A DNA stretch of 64,000 nucleotides, from positions 1,116,001-1,180,000 of the forward strand of contig NZ_AQGV01000012.1 of the NCBI RefSeq assembly GCF_014858725.1. The letters run 5' to 3'. This DNA comes from Pseudoalteromonas aurantia 208 (GTDB lineage: Bacteria; Pseudomonadota; Gammaproteobacteria; Enterobacterales; Alteromonadaceae). Every line of letters begins with the position of its first letter. Positions within the stretch are counted from its first letter, which is position 1. This document shows positions 25,222 to 35,594 of this stretch, piece after piece. The notes beneath the pieces were generated by a model, which did no database searches, was not told where the DNA came from, and saw only the letters and a program-made list of their open reading frames with translations. A program made the position numbers and the translations under genes.

Positions 25222-27699
25222 ATGATTAAACAATCTATTATCTCAGCCGCTATAGCATCAAGTTTACTTTTAACTGGTTGCCAAACAACAAGTCACTCTT
25301 CTAACAAGGTTCAGCCACAAATAACACCTGCAACCGTTGTCACCACCCCCGTCGACTTTGGTGGTAAAAAAATAACATTAGAACAAGCGATGGCTCACCC
25401 AGATTGGTTAGGGAGAAGTCCACAAAGTGCGTTTTGGGCAGCTGATAGTAACACTGTTGTGTTTAAACAAAAGCAAGAAGGAACTGATTTAAAAGATACG
25501 TTTATCGTAGCTAACAATAGCGCGCCGGTTCCTGTAACTTTGGCAGAGTTGCACTCTCTTGGTGCGGATAACGCAATATATTCTGATAATGCAAAACATC
25601 AAGCGTATACTTTTAAGGGTAATATATTTGTAAAAGCCATTAGTTCTGGTGAAATAAAACAGCTTACCTTCTCATCAGAAAGTGCATCTCAGCTGAAGTT
25701 TTTACTAACGGGTGATATTGCATATCGAGTTGAAAATACTTTTTATACAGTTAATGTCAATACCGGCCAATCAAAAGAGCTAGTAAAGTTGCACTTAGAT
25801 GATGCGCCTAAAGGTACGTTGGAGCCTAAAGGCTATATAGCACAAGAGCAGCATAATCTGATTCAGTATGTTGCTTTACAGCATAAAAATAGCAAAGACA
25901 AAGAACAGCGCCTAGAGCAACTTAAACAACAGAATACGACGATCGCGAATAGTCATTTTTACTTGGGGAAAGACAAGTATTTAGTATCAGCGAGTTTATC
26001 ACCAGCAGGTGATAAATTGATTGTAGTTACAGCAAATAACGCAGATTGGCGAGCGGCTACTGACATTATGCCTAACTATGTCAGCCAAAATGGAGATATC
26101 GACCCTGTTAAAGCGCGTCGCCGTGTAGCGCAAGCACAAGCAACAAGTTCCGACGTACTACTACTTGATTTGGCCCGAAATAATCAAGTTACCCTGAGCT
26201 ATAATTCGTTACCTGGTTTTGATGAGGACGTATTGGCCGCTGTCAAAGCTGAGAATGCGAAAGCGTTAGGAGAGACATACAAAGCAGTTAAAGCACCTCG
26301 TGCTATTAACTTGATAAGCGATTGGGGCTGGGATCAAAGTGCCATTCAATGGAATCAATCTGGAACTGAGGTTGCTGTTATGCTTGAAGCATGGGATAAC
26401 AAAGACCGCTGGATTGCAACTGTAGATTTTGATGCAGATAAGTTTGTGCCACAGCATCGTCTGCATGATGACGCATGGGTAAACTATACATACAATGATT
26501 TTGGCTGGTTGAATAATTCAGACACACTTTATTATTTATCTGAAGAGTCAGGCTATAGCCACATATACATAAAGCCCTTATCGGGGAAGTCTAAACAGTT
26601 AACGTCAGGTAATTATGTCGTTTCGCATTTAACATTGAGTAAAGACGATAGCGCAATTTACTTCAAAGCGAATATTGAGCACCCTGGTTTATATGAAATT
26701 TATCGAGTAGATCCAAATACAGGCGTGAAAGAAACGCTCACAGACTTAAATGGTATGACTGATTATAGTTTGAGTCCGGATGAATCAAAGCTACTTCTAA
26801 ATCATTCAAAAATAATGATGCCGAATGAGCTATATGTGGCCGATGCTAAAACGAACGCGCAGGTAACGCGTTTGACGAATACTGTATCAGATGCATTTTT
26901 GAATAAGAAATTGATTGCGCCAAAAATAGTGGCAGTGCCTTCAAGTCACACCGAACAGCCAGTGTATGCCAAAGTGTACTATCCGGCTGATTATGTTGAA
27001 GGTGAAGTCGGCAAAAAACGTAAAGCCGTTATCTTTAATCATGGAGCGGGTTATTTACAAAACTCTCACATGGGGTGGTCTGGGTACTTCCGTGAATTCA
27101 TGTTCCACTCACTGTTAGCAAGTGAAGGCTACGTAGTTATGGATATGGATTATCGCGCATCAAAAGGGTATGGTCGAGATTGGCGCACCGCTATTTACCG
27201 TCAAATGGGTAAACCAGAAATTGAAGATTTAGCTGATGGCGTTAAATGGATGGCAGAACATGCGAATGTTGATACCAATGCAGTCGGCACGTATGGCGGT
27301 TCATATGGCGGGTTTATGACATTTATGGCTTTGTTTACGCAACCAGATTTATTCCAGGCGGGTGCAGCACTGCGTCCTGTAACTGATTGGGCATACTACA
27401 ATACACCCTATACCTCGAATATTTTGAATCACCCTGATGTTGATCCAATTGCATATCGCAGAAGTTCACCGATTTATCATGCTGAAGGCTTGAAGAATGA
27501 CTTGTTGATCAATGCGCCAATGATTGATGACAATGTATTCTTTCAGGATGTAGTAAGACTCGTACAGCGATTAATTGAACTTGAAAAGCAAGACTTTGAA
27601 ACGGCTATTTACCCCGTAGAGCCCCATGGTTTTGTACAACCTTCTAGTTGGCTAGATGAATATCGCCGTATATACAAGCTATTTAAAGAAAATTTATGA
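25222..27699 (+). CDS. S9-family (prolyl oligopeptidase) lipoprotein
   Basis: 825 residues. The lipobox LTGC at about residue 17-20 follows a hydrophobic leader, so the protein is probably lipid-anchored in the cell envelope. The N-terminal two thirds are a beta-propeller rich in Asp/Trp blades, and the C-terminal alpha/beta-hydrolase carries GGSYGGF (Ser694), an Asp in MIDDNV near 769-770 and His802 (EPHGF). It would cleave peptides after proline or related residues outside the cytoplasm. Standalone gene, followed by a strong terminator. Confidence 0.92.
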   Translation: MIKQSIISAAIASSLLLTGCQTTSHSSNKVQPQITPATVVTTPVDFGGKKITLEQAMAHPDWLGRSPQSAFWAADSNTVVFKQKQEGTDLKDTFIVANNSAPVPVTLAELHSLGADNAIYSDNAKHQAYTFKGNIFVKAISSGEIKQLTFSSESASQLKFLLTGDIAYRVENTFYTVNVNTGQSKELVKLHLDDAPKGTLEPKGYIAQEQHNLIQYVALQHKNSKDKEQRLEQLKQQNTTIANSHFYLGKDKYLVSASLSPAGDKLIVVTANNADWRAATDIMPNYVSQNGDIDPVKARRRVAQAQATSSDVLLLDLARNNQVTLSYNSLPGFDEDVLAAVKAENAKALGETYKAVKAPRAINLISDWGWDQSAIQWNQSGTEVAVMLEAWDNKDRWIATVDFDADKFVPQHRLHDDAWVNYTYNDFGWLNNSDTLYYLSEESGYSHIYIKPLSGKSKQLTSGNYVVSHLTLSKDDSAIYFKANIEHPGLYEIYRVDPNTGVKETLTDLNGMTDYSLSPDESKLLLNHSKIMMPNELYVADAKTNAQVTRLTNTVSDAFLNKKLIAPKIVAVPSSHTEQPVYAKVYYPADYVEGEVGKKRKAVIFNHGAGYLQNSHMGWSGYFREFMFHSLLASEGYVVMDMDYRASKGYGRDWRTAIYRQMGKPEIEDLADGVKWMAEHANVDTNAVGTYGGSYGGFMTFMALFTQPDLFQAGAALRPVTDWAYYNTPYTSNILNHPDVDPIAYRRSSPIYHAEGLKNDLLINAPMIDDNVFFQDVVRLVQRLIELEKQDFETAIYPVEPHGFVQPSSWLDEYRRIYKLFKENL

Positions 27700-27723
27700 T
27701 TTTATAAGGTACGCTGCATGTAT

Positions 27724-27754
27724 AAAACGCCAACATTTTGAGTTGGCGTTTTTT
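27724..27754. terminator. Bidirectional terminator between S9 peptidase and rhombosortase
   Basis: Perfect AACGCCAAC / GTTGGCGTT stem with a 7-nt loop and T-tract on the plus strand, A-tract on the other side; serves two convergent genes. Confidence 0.85.
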
Positions 27755-27778
27755 ATTTTATCCTGGAAAGTTTCTAGT

Positions 27779-28360
27779 CTAGTTGCCTTTTTTTGGGGGG
27801 TAGAGTAACGTCGCACTTAACAACAAACCACCGAGAGCACCAATTAAATGTGCTTCAATCGCAACACGTGATTCGATTAACGCGCCAACATCAGCGCTAG
27901 GACCTTGCCATTGCTCCCAACCTAGTTTTATCCAAATGCCAATGAACAGTAAAGCGCCCGAGCGCATTCCCACGCTGATATCTTTGATAGCCCCCCAAAC
28001 TATTACGCCGTGAAGCAAGCCACTTAATCCGGTGTAAATATTGATATCAGGACAAAAAAGCCATATGCCTGTACCGGTCCAAATTGCTAAAAATAGCGTA
28101 TGTAACGCGAAACAAACCGGGCTACGGTGCTCTGCATGAAGGATCCATATAAATACAATACCAAGTACATTTAACCCTAAGTGAGTCCAATTGGCATGAA
28201 CAAACTGACTACTGAATAGCCGCCACCACTGATGTTGTTCGATGAGGCTGCGGTTAAACTCTAATAATGCATTGTTATTGAACAGCATTAACAGTGTACT
28301 TAGCAATATTAGGCAAAGAGGTGGTAAAATATATTTTTTATCAAAAGGTAAGTCGAGCAT
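27779..28360 (-). CDS. rrtA: Rhombosortase (rhomboid-type protease)
   Basis: 193 residues with six or so hydrophobic helices. The rhombosortase type is shown by the short length, the GLSGLLHG motif with Ser113, and AHLIGALGG with His171. These proteases cleave proteins bearing a C-terminal GlyGly-CTERM signal so they are released or attached at the surface. No GlyGly-CTERM protein was recognised among complete genes here. Divergent from the ggt gene by 83 bp. Confidence 0.85.
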   Translation of the reverse strand: MLDLPFDKKYILPPLCLILLSTLLMLFNNNALLEFNRSLIEQHQWWRLFSSQFVHANWTHLGLNVLGIVFIWILHAEHRSPVCFALHTLFLAIWTGTGIWLFCPDINIYTGLSGLLHGVIVWGAIKDISVGMRSGALLFIGIWIKLGWEQWQGPSADVGALIESRVAIEAHLIGALGGLLLSATLLYPPKKGN

Positions 28361-28443
28361 AATAATTTGGTTATAAGCATCTTTATTTTTTGCATATTGT
28401 GCCTATTTACTTTTATGATGCCAATGCTTAGAACAATACAAAA

Positions 28444-30213
28444 GTGAATAAAATGATTAAGTCTGTGCCATTACTCGTCGCCATCACCTCTACTTTGTTG
28501 GTTTCTTCGTGTATTTCGGGAGGAAAACAGCAAAGAGAAACCCGAGAGCCAGAAGGGGCGACGGGGCTACAAAACAAACAACAAGTTACCGCAAATAGAT
28601 TTATGGTTGCAGCGGCAAACCCTTACGCCACTAAAGCAGGTCAAAAAATGCTAGCCTTAGGCGGTAATGCAGTTGATGCTGCTATTGCCACTCAGCTGGT
28701 CTTGACGTTAGTTGAGCCACAGTCATCGGGTATTGGCGGTGGGACATTCTTAATGTATTTTGATAACAAAACCAAGAAACTAATCACGTATGATGGTAGG
28801 GAAACAGCCCCGTCAGGCGCTGACCATACACTGTTTTTAGATAAAACCGGAAAGCCTGTCCGTTGGATTGATGCCGTTGTCGGCGGACGCTCTGTGGGTG
28901 TACCTGGTTTACTTCACGCCTTCCAAAGTGCGCATAACGACCATGGTAAACTTGGCTGGTCAGTGCTATTTGAGCCTGCAATTGAGCTTGCTTTATCAGG
29001 GTTTGTTGTTTCCCCTAGGCTTAATATGTTGCTCGAAAAGAACTTTAACCCTGGCTTGTCAAAACTATCGCCGGCCAAGGAATATTTTTATCCAAATGGT
29101 CAAGCATTAGCCACTGGCACACTAAAAAATAATCCAGAGCTAGCACTATTGTACCAACAAGTGGCTAACAACGGCATTGATGCATTTTATAATGGACCGT
29201 ATGCCAAACAGATGGTGGATGCTGTGCAAACTTCGGCAATTGCGCCGGGGACATTGCAGCTCAGTGATTTAGCTAAGTATACGAGTAAAACACGAGATGC
29301 GATTTGCATTCCTTACCATCAATACAAAGTATGCTCTATGGCGCCACCCAGTAGCGGAGGGATCGCTGTGCTGCAAATACTGAAGTTGTTAGAAGAGAAG
29401 AAGCTGAGTCAATATAAAGCGAATGATGCGTACGCATTGCATCTATTTACTCAAGCATCTCGGTTAGCTTTTGCGGATCGAAATCACTATGTTGCCGATC
29501 CTGATTTTATTGATGTACCCACCAAAGCATTACTCGATTCACGCTATTTAAAGAAGCGGTCTCAACTCATTACTGATAAAGATGACCATCATGTACCTGT
29601 CGGTCTTCCTAAAAGTGACGTGTTAGTGTACGCAAAAGATGATGGTTATGAGTTGCCGTCAACAACCCACGTTTCTATCGTAGATGAGGAAGGGAATGCA
29701 GTATCTATGACCAGCTCGATTGAAATGGGATTTGGATCTACGGTCATGGTTAATGGTTATTTGTTAAACAACCAGCTAACCGATTTTTCACTCAGCCCTA
29801 AGAAAGGGGGCAAGTGGATGGCAAATAGGGTTGAGGCGAATAAACGACCAAGAAGTTCGATGTCGCCGGTTATGGTGTTTAACATGGATGGGAGTTTGAA
29901 ATTGGTCGTAGGTTCCCCCGGTGGCAGCCGTATTATTAATTATGTGGCTCAAACGATTATTGGAATACTCGACTGGGGTTTAAGCCCACAACAAGCTATC
30001 AATTTGCCAAAAATCACGAATCGAAATCGTTATACAACGCTTGAGAAGGGGACAAATCTTGTTGAGCAAAAAGAAACATTTGAACAACGAGGGCATAAAG
30101 TACAAATACGAGACTTAAATTCCGGGCTGCATGTGATCCAAGTCCAAGATGGAGTGCTTTTAGGTGGCGCTGATCCGCGTCGAGAAGGTATTGCTCTTGG
30201 TGAAAGTAACTAA
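28444..30213 (+). CDS. ggt: Gamma-glutamyltransferase (lipoprotein)
   Basis: 589 residues; GTG 28444 or ATG 28453 are possible starts. A hydrophobic leader ends in VSSC (Cys23, lipobox), suggesting a lipid-anchored enzyme. The autoprocessing site is in STTHVSIVDEEGN with the Thr407 nucleophile, giving a large N-terminal and a small C-terminal subunit; GSPGGSRI near the end binds substrate. It hydrolyses or transfers gamma-glutamyl groups of glutathione. Standalone. Confidence 0.93.
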   Translation: MNKMIKSVPLLVAITSTLLVSSCISGGKQQRETREPEGATGLQNKQQVTANRFMVAAANPYATKAGQKMLALGGNAVDAAIATQLVLTLVEPQSSGIGGGTFLMYFDNKTKKLITYDGRETAPSGADHTLFLDKTGKPVRWIDAVVGGRSVGVPGLLHAFQSAHNDHGKLGWSVLFEPAIELALSGFVVSPRLNMLLEKNFNPGLSKLSPAKEYFYPNGQALATGTLKNNPELALLYQQVANNGIDAFYNGPYAKQMVDAVQTSAIAPGTLQLSDLAKYTSKTRDAICIPYHQYKVCSMAPPSSGGIAVLQILKLLEEKKLSQYKANDAYALHLFTQASRLAFADRNHYVADPDFIDVPTKALLDSRYLKKRSQLITDKDDHHVPVGLPKSDVLVYAKDDGYELPSTTHVSIVDEEGNAVSMTSSIEMGFGSTVMVNGYLLNNQLTDFSLSPKKGGKWMANRVEANKRPRSSMSPVMVFNMDGSLKLVVGSPGGSRIINYVAQTIIGILDWGLSPQQAINLPKITNRNRYTTLEKGTNLVEQKETFEQRGHKVQIRDLNSGLHVIQVQDGVLLGGADPRREGIALGESN

Positions 30214-30386
30214 TAGTCATAGGTTTGCAGAAAGAATTACGCTATAATAGTTGGCTCTGTACTACGCTTAACAATGTGTTTACAGAGTCGATTGTATTGG
30301 TCTGATGTGAACGAATTTCATTGATATTTGGTCACTTTCAGCAATAATAAATTCTTAGCCTTTTAAAATGTGTCAAGCCTGCAAAT

Positions 30387-32081
30387 ATGACTAAAAAAAC
30401 AGATCCAAATTATCTATATATTCCTTTCTCTGGCCCTAATCTTCTTGAAACGCCGCTACTTAATAAGGGCAGTGCATTTAGCCAAAGTGAGCGAGAGAAT
30501 TTTAATTTAACGGGATTGGTCCCACCGCGCTTTGAAACAATCGAAGAACAGGTTGAACGTTGTTATCAACAATATTCTAGCTTCAATGATAATTTAAATA
30601 AGCATATATACTTGCGTGCTATTCAAGACAACAATGAAACACTTTATTATCGGTTGGTACGTGACCATTTAGAAGAAATGATGCCGATCATCTACACACC
30701 AACGGTGGGTGATGCGTGTGAAAAGTTTTCTGATATCTATCGCAGCTCTAGAGGTCTGTTCATTTCTTATGAAGATCGTTATCAAATAGACGATATTTTA
30801 AGAAATGCGACTAAAGGCAAAGTCAAGGTCATCGTTGTGACGGATGGAGAGCGCATTCTTGGTTTAGGAGATCAAGGTATTGGTGGTATGGGGATCCCAA
30901 TTGGTAAATTGTCATTATATACCGCATGTGGAGGCATAAGCCCAGCGTACACCTTACCTGTTATGTTAGATGTTGGTACTAATAACGAGAAGTTACTAAG
31001 TGACCCTATGTACATGGGAGCACGTCATAAGCGTATTGGGCAAGACGAGTATGATGAGTTTTTAGGTTTGTTCATTGATGCTGTAAAGCGTCGTTGGCCT
31101 AGTGTGTTACTCCAGTTTGAAGACTTTGCGCAGCCTAATGCAATGCCGCTACTTAAACGTTACCGAAATGAAATATGCAGCTTTAACGATGATATTCAAG
31201 GCACTGCGTCAGTTACTGTTGGTTCATTGTTAGCGGCCTGCCGTGTTAAAGGTGCAAAGCTCTCAGAACAAAAAGTGGTGTTTGTAGGTGCTGGCTCTGC
31301 AGGTTGCGGTATTGCCGAACAAATTATTAGCCAAATGGTAGCCGAAGGCGCTTCAAGCGAGCAAGCGCGCAGCCAAATCTATATGGTAGATCGTTTTGGA
31401 TTACTGTCTGAAGGTATGAGTGACTTACGTGATTTCCAAGCTGCATTAATGCAATCAAAAGACGCACTTGCAGATTGGAGTTACAGTGGTGATTTTGCTT
31501 CATTACTTGATGTTATGCACTGTGCAAAACCTGATATTTTAATTGGTGTATCAGGTCAGCCTGGATTATTTACTGAGCAAGTGATCCGTGCAATGCACAG
31601 TGGCTGTGAACGGCCAATCATTTTCCCTCTAAGCAATCCATCTCGTCAAGTAGAAGCACACCCTAAAGATGTTATTGAGTGGACTAAAGGACAAGCAATT
31701 GTTGCCACAGGGAGCCCGTTTGATCCTGTTGAATTTGAGGGTAATACATTCCCAATTCCACAATGTAATAATAGTTATATTTTTCCAGGTATTGGGCTCG
31801 GTGTTATTGCAGCTAAAGCGACACGCATTACAGACGCAATGTTAATGGTTTCAAGTAAAACATTGGCTGAGTCGTCACCGCTTGCCAATACTGGTAAAGG
31901 CAGTTTACTTCCTGCATTAGTTGAGATTGAAGCGCTGAGTAAACGCATTGCGTTCGCAGTTGCTAAAGCCGCAATGGAAGAAGGTGTTGCGCTTGAAATG
32001 GATGATGATGCGATTTGGGCTGCTATTAATCGAAATTACTGGCTACCGAAATATAGGAATTATAAACGTTGTAGTATCTAA
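30387..32081 (+). CDS. maeA: NAD-dependent malic enzyme
   Basis: 564 residues, the long bacterial form. It has [18 protein letters not shown] at the start, [13 protein letters not shown] and RGLFISYED (malate-site region), [14 protein letters not shown] (metal-binding) and [12 protein letters not shown] (NAD site). It converts malate to pyruvate and CO2. Single gene, with a terminator after it. Confidence 0.95.
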   Translation: MTKKTDPNYLYIPFSGPNLLETPLLNKGSAFSQSERENFNLTGLVPPRFETIEEQVERCYQQYSSFNDNLNKHIYLRAIQDNNETLYYRLVRDHLEEMMPIIYTPTVGDACEKFSDIYRSSRGLFISYEDRYQIDDILRNATKGKVKVIVVTDGERILGLGDQGIGGMGIPIGKLSLYTACGGISPAYTLPVMLDVGTNNEKLLSDPMYMGARHKRIGQDEYDEFLGLFIDAVKRRWPSVLLQFEDFAQPNAMPLLKRYRNEICSFNDDIQGTASVTVGSLLAACRVKGAKLSEQKVVFVGAGSAGCGIAEQIISQMVAEGASSEQARSQIYMVDRFGLLSEGMSDLRDFQAALMQSKDALADWSYSGDFASLLDVMHCAKPDILIGVSGQPGLFTEQVIRAMHSGCERPIIFPLSNPSRQVEAHPKDVIEWTKGQAIVATGSPFDPVEFEGNTFPIPQCNNSYIFPGIGLGVIAAKATRITDAMLMVSSKTLAESSPLANTGKGSLLPALVEIEALSKRIAFAVAKAAMEEGVALEMDDDAIWAAINRNYWLPKYRNYKRCSI

Positions 32082-32094
32082 TTCACTTTATTTA

Positions 32095-32118
32095 AGCCAG
32101 CACATGCTGGCTTTTTTG
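32095..32118 (+). terminator. Terminator after maeA
   Basis: AGCCAGCA / TGCTGGCT stem, 2-nt loop, six T. Confidence 0.85.
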
Positions 32119-32192
32119 TATCAAAAATACTCTATACTTATAGTTCAAGTGCTAAGGAGATATGCATTTTATTCACCTAACTGGAGGCATAA

Positions 32193-33011
32193 ATGCTCAA
32201 AATCTGTTTGCTAGCGTTGGTTTTATTTACATCAATGGCGGATACTCGGCCGTTGAAAATTCAAATTGCATCAGATTACAATCCAAGCTTAGGTGAAGAA
32301 CCAAGAGACTTAGCTACGATGCTATTGTTGAACGTGCAACGCGAACTTCAGGGTAGAGTGTCATTAGAGTTTATTCCAGCAAGCCGCCTTAGAGAGTGGC
32401 GTGAGCTTGAGACCTATCCGAATATTTGCTTATATAACAAAGTAAAAACAGCTGAGCGTGAAGCAATCGCTTTGTTTGTTGAATATCCGTTGATGGCATT
32501 TCCAGCCAATAGGTTGATCCTCCGTGGTCATCCTAATTTACCAAAAAAGCTTTCTTTGAAAGATATTGTCGTTTCTAAAGGGTTACGTGTGGGTGTGACT
32601 AAAGGGCGTTCTTATGGAAAGGAAGTAGACGATTTTATAGCAACCTACCGTAATAATTTGATTGTAGGAGAGGGGGCTAATAGTGCTTATCGGCTGCGTG
32701 AAATGCTCATTCAAGGAAAGCTGGATGGTATTATTGAATATACGTCAGTTTTCATAGAGCATCATAAACAACAAGCACAACGTGATGGCGTGACTTATCA
32801 TCAAATAGAGAGTGCGGACCTCACTATATTTGGCTATATTGCTTGTGCTAACTCAGAACAAGGCAGAAAGGCAGTTAGTTTGTTCGAGCTAGCACTTGAA
32901 AATAGCGCTTTGCAGCAAATGATTATTGACGCACATAAAGGTCTGTTTTTTAAACAGGAGATGGTGTTTATAGAGCAAGGGTTAAGAGATGCCTATAATA
33001 TTCAGCCATGA
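32193..33011 (+). CDS. Periplasmic solute-binding protein-like (PBPb type)
   Basis: 272 residues with a short signal peptide (about 1-18). The fold signs are RPLKIQIASDYNPSLGEEPRD at the mature start, SKGLRVGVTKGRSYGKEVDDFIA and ANSAYRLREMLIQGKLDGIIEY, as in SBP_bac_3-type proteins. No transporter genes are adjacent, which is common for this class in Alteromonadales. Ligand unknown. Overlap or close spacing with the following gene is slight. Confidence 0.75.
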   Translation: MLKICLLALVLFTSMADTRPLKIQIASDYNPSLGEEPRDLATMLLLNVQRELQGRVSLEFIPASRLREWRELETYPNICLYNKVKTAEREAIALFVEYPLMAFPANRLILRGHPNLPKKLSLKDIVVSKGLRVGVTKGRSYGKEVDDFIATYRNNLIVGEGANSAYRLREMLIQGKLDGIIEYTSVFIEHHKQQAQRDGVTYHQIESADLTIFGYIACANSEQGRKAVSLFELALENSALQQMIIDAHKGLFFKQEMVFIEQGLRDAYNIQP

Positions 33012-33061
33012 TTAAGGCCATTATGTTTCAATGTTTAGCAGTAATATATAAGGATACAAAT

Positions 33062-33772
33062 ATGAAACTAATTTCGACCGTTGTTGCAGCACTGTTTTGT
33101 GCACACAGTTATGCAGGCTCTTTGCCACTAACTCCTCACCTTTATGTCCAAGGCAATGCGCATATGCAGGTGCAACCTGATCAGGCGGTTATTCGAGTTG
33201 CAATTACGCAAAAAAGCAAATCGCTTCCAGAGGCAAAGACAACCGTGGATGATATAATGGCCAATGCAATTGCTATCGCCAAGTCTCACCATATTCGAGT
33301 GGACGATATTCATGCTGAACAGCTTAATGTTTATAGGCAAACTCGTTATAATCGCACAACTAATCAAGAAGAGTTCGAGGGTTTTCGAGTCAGCCGTGCA
33401 CTCACATTGACGTTGAAAAAGCTTGAGGACTATCCTGTATTACTACAAAAATTGGTTGATGCAGGCATTAACGAGTTTAATAACACCCAGTTTGAAGTCA
33501 GTAATAGAAGTACGTTAATGAAAGACTTAAACAAGGCGGCAATTAAGGATGCTAAATTGGCAGCAAAAGAGCTTGCGAGTGATTTTGAAGTTAAATTAGA
33601 TGGCTTGTATTCTGTATCATTCTCGCCCATGGAAACACCTCGTACGCCATACGCACGTGCTGAGTCAATGAAGCTGATGCATGCATCATCAGGAAATGTT
33701 GAACAAGCTTATAACACTGGAGCATTAACACTAAATGCCAAAGTCTATGCGGTGTACACAATTGATAACTAA
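33062..33772 (+). CDS. SIMPL/DUF541 periplasmic protein
   Basis: 236 residues from ATG 33062 with ATAAGGATAC upstream, chosen because it gives the signal peptide ending HSYA. The mature part begins with LYVQGNAHMQVQPDQAVIRVAITQ, the SIMPL (DUF541) pattern, and contains VDDIHAEQLNVYRQTRYN. Related proteins are implicated in oxidative-stress tolerance, but the role is not settled. Periplasmic. Confidence 0.85.
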   Translation: MKLISTVVAALFCAHSYAGSLPLTPHLYVQGNAHMQVQPDQAVIRVAITQKSKSLPEAKTTVDDIMANAIAIAKSHHIRVDDIHAEQLNVYRQTRYNRTTNQEEFEGFRVSRALTLTLKKLEDYPVLLQKLVDAGINEFNNTQFEVSNRSTLMKDLNKAAIKDAKLAAKELASDFEVKLDGLYSVSFSPMETPRTPYARAESMKLMHASSGNVEQAYNTGALTLNAKVYAVYTIDN

Positions 33773-33842
33773 ATAAAAGCGGTGCTCTACGTTTATTTTC
33801 GCTATATTGGCCACTTTACACTAATTCATGACAAGGTGACCT

Positions 33843-34217
33843 ATGACGATCAGCCTGTATGCGGCTTTGCTTATATTATTTTATATTAAATTAAGCTTTG
33901 AAATTATAGCGATTCGCAAAAAACAAAAAGTAGGGCTTGGGGATGGTGGAAATCAGTCTTTAACGAATGCCATTAGGGCCCACGCAAATTTTAGTGAGTA
34001 TACTCCGCTTACCCTTATATTATTATTTATATTAGAGTTTCAAGGTATTAGCTCTTGGATAGTGCATACTGCTGGCGTTGTGTTTCTTGTAGCTAGGGTT
34101 ATTCATTGGCAAGCGATTAAGCGAGAGAATTTAAAACTTCGAGTCGTGGGCATGGCGTTAACGTTTTTGGTATTATTAGGGCTCAGTGCAACGAGTTTAA
34201 TAGTGTATATCGTTTGA
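33843..34217 (+). CDS. MAPEG-family membrane protein
   Basis: 124 residues, four hydrophobic segments. The RAHANFSEYTPLTLILL motif and the later ARVIHWQAIKREN fit MAPEG proteins (membrane glutathione transferase-like), which act on lipids or peroxides in eukaryotes. Its TGA overlaps the start of the next gene by one base (TGATG), so the two are coupled. Confidence 0.85.
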   Translation: MTISLYAALLILFYIKLSFEIIAIRKKQKVGLGDGGNQSLTNAIRAHANFSEYTPLTLILLFILEFQGISSWIVHTAGVVFLVARVIHWQAIKRENLKLRVVGMALTFLVLLGLSATSLIVYIV

Positions 34218-34849
34218 TGAAAAAAGTGTTTATAGTGGGCCTGCCTAGAACAGGTACGACGAGCGTATGTGTAGCATGTTTAGAGCTGGGGTTTAAGACG
34301 GCACATACCGCTTATACGAGACAAACGTTTCAAAATGCTGAAGTCTTAGCAGACACCCCAATCTTTAATGATTATCGAATGTTAGCTAATCGCTATCCAG
34401 ATGCCAAATACATATACTTGGATAGAGCGCTTGATCAGTGGCTTCCTTCTATATCGCAGTTACTAACACGTATGTCGAACAATTTATTTAGTGAGCAAGG
34501 TGGATTTAATGACACCATTAAGCGGTGCTATTTAACGACGTTTTATGGCCTCACGCCTAATAATACAAGCGATAATCAATTTCTAACACAGTGTTACAAT
34601 GAGCATAAAGCAATAGCGATTAATTTTTTCAATGAACACAACCTCGATTATATTGAATTAAATTTAGCGACGGATGATGCAATGAGTAAGCTTGCTGAAT
34701 TTTTACAGGTAGAAACGCAAGCGACAATGCCGTTTTTGAATAAAAAGGGCAAAGTGACGGCTTGGAATATGATAAAACACCCACTCAAAGTGTCTTCTAC
34801 TCGAGAAGGCAAAGTCGATAAAGATACGGTGTTATTATCGCCAGTTTAG
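34217..34849 (+). CDS. Sulfotransferase-family protein
   Basis: 210 residues. The N-terminal KKVFIVGLPRTGTTS is the PAPS-binding P-loop of sulfotransferases, and PDAKYIYLDRALDQWLPS resembles the 3'-phosphate loop. It may transfer sulfate from PAPS or only bind nucleotide; the acceptor is unknown. Coupled to the MAPEG gene, an unusual pairing. Confidence 0.65.
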   Translation: MKKVFIVGLPRTGTTSVCVACLELGFKTAHTAYTRQTFQNAEVLADTPIFNDYRMLANRYPDAKYIYLDRALDQWLPSISQLLTRMSNNLFSEQGGFNDTIKRCYLTTFYGLTPNNTSDNQFLTQCYNEHKAIAINFFNEHNLDYIELNLATDDAMSKLAEFLQVETQATMPFLNKKGKVTAWNMIKHPLKVSSTREGKVDKDTVLLSPV

Positions 34850-34956
34850 CCTTTGTCATCGCTGGTATGTGCGATAGAATGCACGCAATTTTTAGTTAGT
34901 GCTTTTTACTAGATATTTATGAATGAGTAGAAAGGTAGGATAAAAGAGAAGTAAGT

Positions 34957-35529
34957 ATGTTTGAATTAAAATATCACACACCATTTGAATGGACACATAA
35001 AGTACTTGAAGACTTTGGCACCTTTTTACAAGATCACGCCGCAGCAGAAAAGAAAGCATCAGGTATGGCCATGTCTATGTTGAGCCATTATCCAGACAGA
35101 ATAAAATTAGTGAAGGCGATGGCTGATCTCGCAATTGAAGAAATGATCCATTTTAAACAAGTGTTAAAGTTGCTGAATGAGCGAGAAATAATTTTAGGTA
35201 ATGATCAAAAAGACCCCTATATAAAAAAAATTAGAGCCATTTTTAGAAACGGTAAAGACGAATTTTTAATTGACCGCCTATTGGTTGCTGCTGTTATAGA
35301 AGCGAGAGGACACGAACGGTTCTCTTTGGTCGCAGAAGCTTTGCCTGAAGGCAAAGAAAAAGAGTTTTATGTGGCCATTGCTAAATCAGAAGAAAAGCAT
35401 AAGAATCTATTTGTTGAATTGGCGTATGAATACTTCGATAAAGCACTCATTGATACGCGCTTAGAAGAGGTGTTAATTGCCGAAGCTGAGATCTGTAAGA
35501 GTATTCCATTTACAGCTGCGTTGCACTAG
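34957..35529 (+). CDS. miaE: tRNA-(ms2io6A)-hydroxylase
   Basis: 190 residues, four-helix diiron protein. Metal ligands fit EEMIHF, EARGHERF and EEKHKN. It hydroxylates ms2i6A37 in tRNAs reading U-start codons. Standalone; a shared terminator separates it from the convergent TonB receptor. Confidence 0.92.
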   Translation: MFELKYHTPFEWTHKVLEDFGTFLQDHAAAEKKASGMAMSMLSHYPDRIKLVKAMADLAIEEMIHFKQVLKLLNEREIILGNDQKDPYIKKIRAIFRNGKDEFLIDRLLVAAVIEARGHERFSLVAEALPEGKEKEFYVAIAKSEEKHKNLFVELAYEYFDKALIDTRLEEVLIAEAEICKSIPFTAALH

Positions 35530-35557
35530 AGTCTTTCTCAAACTAAAAGAAATATAA

Positions 35558-35582
35558 AGCCAAACTGTTGTTTGGCTCTTTT
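35558..35582. terminator. Bidirectional terminator, miaE and TonB receptor
   Basis: AGCCAAAC / GTTTGGCT stem, TGTT loop, CTTTT after it; A-rich on the other side. Confidence 0.75.
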
Positions 35583-35594
35583 AATGGCGGCGTA

